DNA from: Plutella xylostella
Lineage: Eukaryota; Arthropoda; Insecta; Lepidoptera; Plutellidae
DNA: 64,000 bases
Assembly (NCBI RefSeq): GCF_932276165.1
Contig: NC_063986.1
Coordinates: 12,040,501 to 12,104,500, forward strand
Direction: 5' to 3'
Shown here one piece after another: positions 20,957 to 32,400 of this stretch. The notes beneath the pieces were generated by a model that did no database searches, had not been told where the DNA came from, and saw only the letters and a program-made list of their open reading frames with translations. Numbering within the stretch: position 1 is the first letter of the stretch; each line of letters opens with the position of its first letter. A program made the position numbers and the translations under genes.

Positions 20957-23469
20957 GATAGTATCAGCACACAGTGCACAGACAAACAGACTCGATTGAC
21001 ATTCACATCTCGTGTCGAGTAACCGCCGGTTATCGCCGCACTAATCGATACCAATATTCATATGCAGCTTAGCTCAAGGGCTTGTGATTAGTGCGGTATG
21101 GTCAGAATAAAATATGGACTAGGTACAGTCAACACCAAAAGTTGAAACTATAATTAATTACAAAAACATATTTTATTTCTCCATTAGCATTTCTTGATTC
21201 ATTATTCAGTACGTACCTATTAAATTCATCGGTCTTTGGCAATCAATGATTAAATTTCAGCCTGTATAAAGTAGTATGGGTCATAAGGAAAGTGTACAGT
21301 TATTCAATAAGAAATAAATTCTAATTACTTAGTATACTTAAATTACTTATTGTTCGATGCAAATCCTAATTAGTTCTCTGAATGCAATCTGTACAGATAA
21401 GCTGGGGTCGCCTGTGTTATACATTATAGCCGGTCGGTGTCGGTGCGGTTAATACGGTGAACATTTTCTGATTGCGATCTGAAGATTACGTTAATTACTT
21501 TAAACGATAAATAAGTACAGGAATGTGAAAATAACCGTTATATTCAATATTACAATATAATAGTCTACATACCCAACTACTAAATAAGCAAATACATGAT
21601 AAAAAAGCTACTAGATAGCTTGTTTGGTAGATAGGTTTTCAGGTAGAGTAATTGGGTTCTGTAATTAACTAGAGGCCTATTTTTACTCGAATGACGAAGG
21701 AGGAGGGTAATGTTTTTCTTTAACAATAATATATTGGTATTGAATACAGTGAACAACAAAAAAGCAGATGGTTGTTACAAATGTTTTATTACAAAAAAAA
21801 AAATTTATAATAATAATATTAACAACATTTTTATGTTAAAATAAATAATAAAATACGAAACAAAATTGTACTAAATTATGACAACATAGTTATATTTATT
21901 ACAATATTTATTTGTCGGCGATCTAACGTCGTTAGTAGGTACTATCACAGTATAGCGATGAATATTATTTATTAGACGACCGAATGGCGTAGTGGTTAGT
22001 GACCCTGACTACTGAGCCGAAGGTCCCGGGTTCGATTCCCGGCTGGGGCAGATATTTGTTTAAAAACACGAATATTTGTTCTCAGGTCTTGGATGTGCCC
22101 GTAAAATGGCAATAGGCCCGCCCCCTATTACATTGGGACTAACATAACACTCTGGCGAAAAGTGGGTGCAGCAATGCACCTCTGCCTACCCCGCAAGGGA
22201 GTACATTAGTACAAGGCGTGAGTGCGTGTTTTTTTTTTTTTTTTTTTTTTATTATTTATACTATAATAAAAAGCATTTCTATAAGATATTATTATTAAAG
22301 GTAACATGTCGAATACTGCTGTAGAGGAAACCTAAATATTATTGTAAGTAATGGTTTAACGTATTTTGTTTTCTTCTACAAGGAAAGATTTCAGATTATC
22401 ATAATTATTAGAGATATGGGAAAAATCTAATAATGTAATTTAGTGTCACAGATGACGAACATTTATAAATATCCTTTGTCTGCTATCAATTTGGAATTTG
22501 GTGCAAATAACCTCGTCCTTTCATCAAGGTTAATAAAACAAACGAACTAGGTATCGAAATTTCTAAATTTATGTACAGTCTGTCATGGAATATGACTCGC
22601 CAATCAATAACTAACAAATTACCTAACATTCTTCATTTTAATAAATAGCCAATCATTCGTCATATTAAGATCCTGTTTCACAATGTCTGAATAATAGTTA
22701 TTTGTGGGATAAACTTTGGAACTCTGTAAAATTATGTTATAGACAGTGAGTGCCAGCATGGTTTTTATCACAGAGATAACTTTTATACAGTGATGGTGGA
22801 ACAGGTATTAAGTCGTCACTCAATCGCATTATCTTTACACCTTATAATATCTGATAGTTTCGGATTCACATCAATTCGAAAATAGAATAAGTATTTAAGT
22901 TAAAGATTGAACTCCATCGCGGTTGTATAAGTATTATTATGGCAGCGGAAAAGCTTAACATTGCTTACGCACTAAGGCACCAACCAACATCAAATACTTA
23001 GGTACTAAGTACTTACTATAAAATTTCGCTCGAACATATTCGTTTATTACTAAATTACCAATTTACTCAACATTTCATTACAATAATACGTTTTCCAAAG
23101 GTTTTTCATCACCGGTAACGCGTTAGAAAAACAATCAAAACAGTAGGATAAAGCATACGTAAAGTTACCGAAACCCAGAAGGTTACTCGATGTTACGAGA
23201 AGAAGCAGCCAACCAGTACGAATAATGCAACGAGACAAAGTCGTGGCGTGGCTAACGCAGCAGCTCTCCTAAACTCTTAATTTCGTAAGCTAGACTAACC
23301 CTCCTGCAGGGCTACTCTTTCATAACGAAATACAAAGTTACAGAGAGCTTCCGACACCGGCTACCACTCTCCAAAACATGTATTTCTACAATCAAGAGCA
23401 GCCTCTTATACGGAAAATATTAGTAGCATTCTTAAAACCGGTGCTGTTGCTGTAATATTCCACCATGCC
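20957..23469. other. Intergenic region between genes A and B
   Basis: No coding exon was found. It includes the presumed promoter of gene A just right of 20956; no clear TATA box was seen. An 11-bp inverted repeat (CCGCACTAATC at 21036-21046 against 21086-21096) lies about 80 bases upstream of the gene A start. A tRNA-derived SINE occupies 21975-22250. The rest is AT-rich with no recognisable structure. A TTTATT at 23043-23048 could be the minus-strand AATAAA of gene B. Confidence 0.5.
21975..22250 (+). mobile_element. tRNA-derived SINE
   Basis: The head carries both RNA polymerase III promoter boxes in tRNA order: an A-box-like TGGCGTAGTGGTTAGTGA near 21985 and a B box GGTTCGATTCC at about 22030-22040. 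A non-tRNA body of about 190 bases follows (GGTCTTGGATGTGCCCG, then TGCCTACCCCGCAAGGGAG) and then a long T run at 22230-22250. The head lacks a proper acceptor stem and the body continues past it, so this is a SINE and not a tRNA gene. Confidence 0.85.
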
Positions 23470-26400
23470 CTACCCCTCAGCCCTACACTTGCGCATCTCC
23501 TCCACAGCTTCACTGGCCCGGCGCGCGGCGGCGCGGCGCGTGGCGTGCAGCTTGCGGCGCGCGTGCGTGGCGAGGTCGCGGAAGCAGCGCCGTGCGTGCA
23601 GCAGGTCCTCACGCGCGCGGGACAGCTCGCCGTATGCGTGGCGCCGCCAGCGGGAGACCTTGGGAGTCGTCTGGGGAGGGACAGGTTTGATCATGAGAAT
23701 CAAGAGGAGAATTAATATGTGGTTTCCATCATCTAAGGATGAAGCTTTAGATATCTCATCCACCCTTAGTATTTGACTGGCTATTGTGGTGGCCGAATGA
23801 CGAATTGACGATCATACTAATAGTGATGATGATTCTTATTGAACATTCCTTTAAACTTTAAACTAAACGATCATTAGTTAATATAGAGGAACTTACTTCG
23901 CAGTGAATTCCACAATTGCTGACTGCTCGTTCACACTTCTTGATATACTCTTCACTCTGAAACATTCATAGTTAAGTAAATTTATTTTAATTCAAATGTA
24001 ATTTTCTGTTCCAAGTCTCATAACTATGAGCTATGATGAGTGCCATGACTAAATAAATTTGGACTACACCGTCTTGTCAATAAAACTCGACATCAGGGTA
24101 TCAAGTTTGCTAAGGAATGGCGGCACAGTTGTGTGTCGGCAGCATGGGTTTCGCACTGTAGGTATTCCTTAGCAGACTAGCGGCCCAGATAGCTTTGAAA
24201 ATACGGTGTGATCGTAGCCATAAATTAGTCAACTAGGTATAATAATATCTTGCTCGTACCTTGTTGAGATGCATCCTGAGCACGACCATGTGTCCCAGCA
24301 GGAACTTGTGGTGGTTCTCGGCGCTGAAGGAGGCGGCGCGCTGCGCGTCGTATTGCAGCCGCTGCAGCCGCGCCGTCAGCGACGCGCGACAGGTCGCCGG
24401 CTGCGAGGGGCGGGGGAGTGAGTGACTAGCGACAGGTCGCCGGTTGCGGGGGGCGGGGGGGGGTTAGTGACGAGCGGCAGGTCGCCGGCTGCGGGGGGCG
24501 GGGGGAGTTAGTTAGCTTAGTACATGACTTTCTCCATTCGTAGCTCTGGCCAACCATCAGATGACTTCAAAATTTTTCTCATACATGTCCTCCCGGCACA
24601 AGAAACTGTGGGCCAAATTCACGGGTTGCATAGAAATCTAAGTTTTATTAAACTACGATTTCATTAATCACGATTGCCGATTTCGTCTAACTGCGTTTAG
24701 GGTAACCTGAAATTCATCAACGACGCCCTCCTGCCCGCTGGACTGACGACCTTAGGCGGGTGGCGGGTAGTGATTGGATGAGGAAGGCCGAGGACCGAGT
24801 GTTGTGGCGCTCCTTGGGAGAGGCCTATGTCCAGCAGTGGATGATTATTGGCTGATGATGATGAAATTCATCGGTGCAATTTTAATCTCGTTTACGTCAC
24901 CGGTGTTTCAGCTACAGACGAGCCAGCAACACTGAAATGCGTTTAGTTATTGCGTCGCGCCGTACATACTTTTTGCGTATTTTGATTTCGAGCAATGGAG
25001 TAACAAAACGTTTTGACACATTATAAAACAAAAAAAATAATATAATATGTCGTTGTCAAAGCGTTGTTATTTGCTCAGTGGTTTGTTTATGACGTTTGAC
25101 AATGACAGCTTTCTATAACTGCGTTTAGCAACGCTAACTGGCCAATTTCCTGTAGTCCCGTTGTCCCGATTCTACGGACTTTAGGACTTTTTCCATCGTC
25201 TCAATGAGCAATAAATAAAAATATGAGAGGTATGAATGTTCAAAAGGGTAGAGTAGTTGCGGAATCTCTCATTGGTTGACTGATTTAGAATAAGCCAATG
25301 AGAGTTTTGCTATATTTGCTTTTGTTTCGCGGCAGTATTTCGTCGTGCCGTTAGCGCGGCTGTCCAATTTCAAAACACAGTAAGGCGCTTACTCAAAATG
25401 CGTTATTTTATTAACTGTGACAACGTTGACTCTTTTCCACTCCCGGCCACACCACCTATTTTACTTTTACTCATTCCAACATGACTTACCCTTAATAAAT
25501 TTAGTCAGATAAATTTCCTTCAAACAATTTTACATCGAGGTTGTTTTGTACTAAAATAGCAATAACTTTTTTGTTAATTGAAACAATAGCAACGTTTTAT
25601 ACCATTTTGGAAACTGCATTAAATGAGCAATTTATTCAAATAGGGTGCCAGGTTTGCGTGGTATATTTTTTTTACAGTATGTAGAGTCAAAGTTGTTAAT
25701 AAAAAAATACGATTACCTTTTATGACTTTGAAAACCGTGTTTTTTTTAAACATACAGCATTACTCGATATTTTTTATGACTGCGATCAATAGCAGGGCTA
25801 TACAGGGTGATGCAACACCAAAACAAATTCTAACAATATGGATTTTTGTACCGGCGGCACGCAAAAAACTGATCCAAGGTGTCGATTTTCAGCAAATTTA
25901 TAAAAGTGTCAATATCTCGAAAATTATCGAGATTTTACTAAGGTCATATTGTGATATTCTGGCCTCTCATGAGCTGACCTATCAGCCCTTTAAGGGATGA
26001 CGTTGACTTTTGGGACACCCTGTATATACTTAGGTTAGGTTAGGTAAAGATTAGGGATGGTATATGGTATGGTATAGTTGAGTGGCCGCTAGGCCGTCTA
26101 ACCATCAAGCCAAGTACCCATCACCATGGTAGTAATATGCATAACTAGCTCACCACTAGCTGGTTTAAGTCAAGACTTTACTGTTGCTAGGGGTGAGCTA
26201 TGACTCATTCACTGGAGGGAGTATTGTACCAGGAGAGCAGGCAACACCAGAAGGGCTAGTACGGCGCGCATTTAAGACGTGACAAAAGTTTTGCATCGCC
26301 CTCACTCACATCGGGCAGCCTCAAGAGTGAGCGCGACGGAGAACTTTTGTCACGTCTTATTAGCGCCCTGTTCTAGAGGGCCAGCACGCGTAGCACAGTA

Positions 26401-29400
26401 TGGCTGCGACAAGATATAAATGACAGCTAGTTGCAACAAATTGTGTGATACCAGTTGTCCTCACAAACGCTAACATGGCCAACACGAAATAATCACTACA
26501 AGATGTGAGTTACAATTTTGACAGCGAGATTGGAAGATTTGTCTTATTTCCTAACATGGGTGTACCAATTTGTCCACACTTGTCTCAGTTTGACATTTGT
26601 TTAGGTAGCATTTTATCACTCAAATTCGAAGGTGGTGATAACATGTGACACAAATTATTATTTATTTAGTTTTTGTTAATTTCATCCTTGCTCTACAAGA
26701 AGAGATGCAGGAAAGGAAAATTACTATAATACTTATAGGGAGGATGATCCGGGACTCTAATAACCCGTTGAAAATGCTTTAAAAACAACATTTGTCAAAA
26801 CACACATCCTCTTTTTATTTGACTAAAATTATATATCATATTACTTATATGTAGCGGTGTTAGCTCAGACGGGTAAGCGCCCGCCCCTCACGGAAGAGAT
26901 GTGGATTCAAATCCTGTCGCTGACATGTGCTAATAAGTTAGATAGATAGACATTAATTTGTTCCACTTAAACATTTCTACACTTAAATTAAGAGGCGAAA
27001 AGTGTGTGTTGAAGCAGACCAACAGGGAAGCAACTCTGCGCATATGTTTGCCCATAGGAACAAACCACAGATTTTCAGTTGTCTCCCATACTTATACTTT
27101 AAGTTTGCCTATTCACGTCAAAGTATGTAGGTTATGAAGTGGCTAATTGAATAGTTTGAATGCTAAATATAGAGTTCACGAAATGTAAATAATATAAACT
27201 GTACATTGAATACATCTGGCACACCGGGCAGTCAGCGACTCATTCTAATCCTTCACCACAGCGACAAACCCTAGTCAGGCTTTATGATTTATCAACAACA
27301 CGTGAACAACACACTAACTGAGATGAAGTGGCTAATTGAATAGTTTGAATGCTAAATGTGGAGTTCATGAAGTGTAAATCATATAAACTGTACATTGAAT
27401 ACATCCGGCACACCGGGTAGTCAGCAACTAATCCTTTCACTACAGTGACAAACCCTAGTCAGGCTTTATTATTTATCAACTACACACTAACTATAAAAAA
27501 ATAAGTGGGTATGCTAGCATGTACTTACAACTATTTTAAATGGTTATAAAAATATAATATTTTCTTTAGGTAAGTAAAACATTTATTAAACTTTTAATTA
27601 ATAAATTATAAAAAGTATACTATTTCACACACCATAAAAGCATATTAGGTATTCTTAGTTATCAACTATCACAATAATCAGTGTGATGGTTCTCATAGGA
27701 TCAAATGGGTCTCATAGTATGTATGCCAAGTTTTTCAACTTTTTCAGTTCGGTGCCGCTCCAGTTCATTGTTTCACCACAAGGTTGCTAATGTCATCTGA
27801 CCATCATTCAGCACCACCATTCACCATTCAGGTGGTTTCTGCCAACAAGAGCTCTCCAACCGTGTCTAGGGCATCAATTTCTGACCGGTTTTGACCATCT
27901 TCCGTCTTGCCTACAAGCCAATTTCAATGTTCTGTAACAAACAAAAATGTTTCATTAGATTTTAGTTATACTTATGAACTAAGATTATGACTCCTATTGT
28001 CCTCTTCATCATCATCATAACCCATCACGTCCCCACTGCTGGGGTAGGGGTTTCCTTCCAATGAAGGAAGGGTTTAGGCCTAGCCGACCAAGTAGTGCCA
28101 TGTGAAAAAAGTTTTTTGAGTTGTTTTGTGTGCATATGCCCAATTATAATAACATGTCACGGGTACTGGCACTTACCTACTGTTTTTTTCCTCCCATTGA
28201 TTATATAAATATTATTCAGTCAGGCCGTGGGACAAGCATCGAAGATGATATTCTGCGCCCGTCAGGATCCTGCCCGGGCTTTTTTCTCAAGGCCTTCTAG
28301 CTCCTGGGTCCGGGTAGACAGTGGGTGGGTCATCAGTCAGGTGGCATGCTGTTTTTGTTCTTCGTCTCAGGGATCCGATGCATCAACGGCTGCCGATAGC
28401 AGGAGCTCCCATGGAATCTGAGCGTACTTGGTCGGGAGCAAGCTTGGTCGTATATCATTTGATGAGACGATGTCCAAGAAACTCAATAAAGTAGTTTAAT
28501 GAGCCAATATGAATCCATGGGGTAGCGCAAAGCAAAGTAATATTACCAAAATAATACACTCGAAACTCTCGAAAGCACCAGTCAAAATTTTCTTCAAGTT
28601 TGACGTTTGGTGACATTTTAATTGTCAAAAAACCATAGATAATACAAACAACAACCACAAATGAGAGGTTTTCGGAAAAAAATAACATTTGAAAAACTTA
28701 TTTGCACAGAGCAGAAAAGTTACAGTGTCACTGGGACTAATGCCGAATCACACAAATAAAACGAGTCCCATGTACACCCTATGCTATCATTTAAGACTGA
28801 TATCAAAAAGTGACTCAATTTAATCAGTCACTTCACATGTTGTCTTTTTTTTTTTAAGTCGCTGACCCGTGACATTTAACTCTTATTGAACGTTAATTTT
28901 TTTTATGGTAGATGTATACCGGGTGATTGGAAAGTCGATGTATTCCTTTAAATGGGTTATAGACGAAGGCATTTCCAGTCGATTGAACCCCATAATGCAC
29001 TATCCGAAAGTCAACCATTTCTGAGTTATTTAAGTTTCAAGTTTTTTTAGGTTTTTGCCAAAATGTATATTTTAAAACAATTTTTTTAAAATAATAACCA
29101 TTTTTTTAGTACTTTTTTGATTTTTTTTGATTAGTGACACCTTAGCCAACTAATAATTATCATTAAATGCGCAAAATTTAACTTAATTTAGACACAGTGC
29201 TTCAAAATAGATGAAACATTAAGAAACTGTTACGAAAGGTGAAAACAAAAATGCTGAATTAAAAAAGAATTTTATCTGAAAAAATTTCAGGCACTACAGC
29301 TTAAAAACATATTCAATTTATCATTCAAGCTCATTCAAGCTTTAAAATGACATATTCCAATCTTAAATCGATTAAGGTATGACCCAGATATAGCCAAAAC

Positions 29401-32400
29401 AACCACATAGGCGGACAAATCTCAGTAGGGAAACGAACAAGATTTGTTCCAATTTTAAGGTAAAAGTTCTTATAACTGGACTTTGTAGAGCTCTGAACCG
29501 TTTACTAATTATTGTTCTCCGATAGCACGGTTCCTCAGAAGTGTCCGTAGTCGAGCTGGCTTCATTGATCGTAACTGATCACCGAGGTTAAGCTACAACT
29601 GGCACGGTCAGCCATTGGATGGGTGACCGATTTCAAGTGTTTTTTTCTGGACGCTTCCGTGCTTCGGACGGCACGTTAGGCCGTGGGACCCGGTTGCTGC
29701 TTCAGCAGCAGTCGTTAAGTCTAGTCAGAGGCCTTCAGGCGGCTCGAAAACATCTGATAGTCGGGTTGCCCACTTACCCGACAACTCTCTCAGCACAAGC
29801 TTGCTTGTGTTGGGGTCCACAAACCCGCACTAGGCCAGCGTGGTGGACTAGGCCTAAACGCTTCCTTCATTGGAAGGAGACCCGTGCCCCAGCAGTGGGG
29901 ACGTGATGGGTCGATGATGATGATGATGATGACGGTTCCTCAAAAGCACAGATCGACGATAAGGTTGCTTTACCGAAATAATGCTTGTCCGATAACACGG
30001 TTAGCCTAAAGTACTTTTCAGTAGGTTCAGAGCTCTACAAAGTCTAGTTATAGGAGTTTTTACCTTAAAATTGGAACAAATCTTGTTCGTTTCCATACTG
30101 AGATTTGTCCGCTTATGTGGTTGTTTTGGCTATATCTTGGTCATACCATAATCGATTTTACATTGGCATATGTCATTTTAAAGCTTATAAATTGTCAATT
30201 TTTTAAAGCTGTAGTGCCTGAATTTTGTTCAGTTAAAATTCTTTTTTAATTCAGCATTTTTGTTTTCACCTTTCGTAACATTTTCTTAATGTTTCACGTA
30301 TTTTGAAGCACTGTGTCTAAATTAAGGTAAATTTTGCACATTTAATGATTATAATTAGTAGGCTAAGGTGTTACTAATCCAAAACAATCAAAAAAGTATT
30401 AAATAAATGGAAATTATTTTAAAAATTTTGTTTTAAGACATAAATTTTGGCAAAAACCTAAAAAAACTTAAAACTTAAATAACTCAGAAATGGTTGACTT
30501 TCGGATAGTGCATTATGGGGTTCAATCGACTGTAAATGCCTTCGTCTATAACCCATTTAAAGGAATACATCGACTTACCAATCACCCTGTATATGTCGCA
30601 GGCATCTGGTTTAATCTCCTGTTTGATTGAACCGCTAGCCCGTTCATTGGGTGACGCTATTCAGTTGTACGACTAGGCCGAACGTTGATTGTACAAGCGT
30701 CACAAAACGTCCAACTAGTTAGCGGACTTAAAATCAGTCAGGTGGTGAATAAAACAAATATGGCGTCTAACAGCGAACAGCTGACACAAAAAGCACTTGT
30801 ATTGTTATTCTTTGCAAATAAATTAGCTTTAAAGTGCGTTATTTATGTTAAAATAGTGTGACAACATGGATTTACCTATTATAACACCGCCGGCGGCGGA
30901 TAGTTTCAAAGAAAAAAATGTTCTGAAACTGGATAATTATAAACAACAATATCAAGGTACGTTTATTGTTATTGTTTAGTAAATTTGTGAGATGAGAGCT
31001 TTGTGACAAAGTCTTTTTGTTGACTCTTGTCTGGTCATGTTCATCCTAACCAGACATTATAAAGTTGCTATACCATCCCATTTAACGACTTCGATGAATA
31101 ACGTTCAGTCAAGACGTTGGACGTTACAGTCAACCACTTGACGAGTTGTTCTTTAGTCATTCAACTGAGTAGCGTCATCCAATGAACGGGCTAGCGGTTC
31201 AATCAAACAGGAAATTAAACCAGATGCCTGCGACATATACACAACATTTAGAGTCACTAAAAATAATAATTAGTATGCATTTTGCATAATTTAAAAACCT
31301 ATAATTTATTCCGGTTAGAGTTCTTGCGCAACCTGCACAAACACGTTAGAACCAGTTAGGTCTTGTTACTACCTGACGAAATACCAAATTTCATTGCGTC
31401 ATCACCATAAATAACTAAATTATGGCAGTTTGAAAATTTTGATTTTTTAGGTCGAATTGTACTTATTTAGGTATGGTTAGGTTAGCGTTAGGTTCGGTTG
31501 GTTAGGGTTGGTTGGTTTACACCACTACTACTAAGTTAGACCCTTGTAATATATTATTACAAAGGTCTTAAAATTAAAAATGAATAAATTGCATAAATTA
31601 GAAAGCATGCTAAATACCATACCACCCACTTAAAGGTGAAGGTCTTGACCTCGATAAAACAAGAAAACAGATGCATGCATAAAAAGTGGTACCGGACACG
31701 ACGAGCGGTATAAAAGGTGCGGGCATTTGAGTGAAAAAGTATTCAGTGTTCAATCCTCATGGAATTAACACCAGTGTACTACGGTTATCACATTGTAACC
31801 AATCTTGATATAAGTTTATATCTATCACCAAGTGACTTACAAGATGAGCGACCAACAATCATCGGACGAAGAGGTGTTCGAGGCGAGTCAGATGTCACCG
31901 AAGGTCCAGGAGGAAGCAGACAAAGCGGTCCCTATTCAGACCCAGACTCCCAAGACGTCTGTGGAGCGCACGAGCGACGAAGGAGCACCGAAGAAGAGGA
32001 GACGTCTAGATATGAACAAAGAAGGGGCAACCTCGACGGAGAATCCATTGATGAAATTAGCTGCTCTTTATTTACGCGAAGAAAAACTGGACCCAAAGTT
32101 AACCGCCGAACTCCTTGGAAAGTCATCAGTTTTCATTCAGGAACGAGAAACAATTACTACCATCTCGTGTATATTTCTACTAATAAAAGCTGGGCCAACA
32201 GTTAGCTTGGCAAAATTATTAAAACAGACCAATTTATTCCCAATTGACAAGCTGCGCACTTAAAAGTTCTCTTATCCGCTTCTGTGAGAACGTTTCGTAG
32301 TGTCTTACGATTATCGCAGGGAGCAAGGTACTCAAGTAGATGAGTAAGACATGTAATTTTCCTACACATAAATTGGTCTGTTTAATAAAGATTTTTTATA

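Noticed and set aside
21975..22050. tRNA gene candidate
   Set aside because: A and B boxes are good, but the acceptor stem does not pair and a SINE body and T tail follow directly; called a SINE.
23465..23776. 103-codon plus-strand frame
   Set aside because: Antisense shadow of gene B's last exon; the minus strand has a signal-peptide gene with phase-consistent exons.
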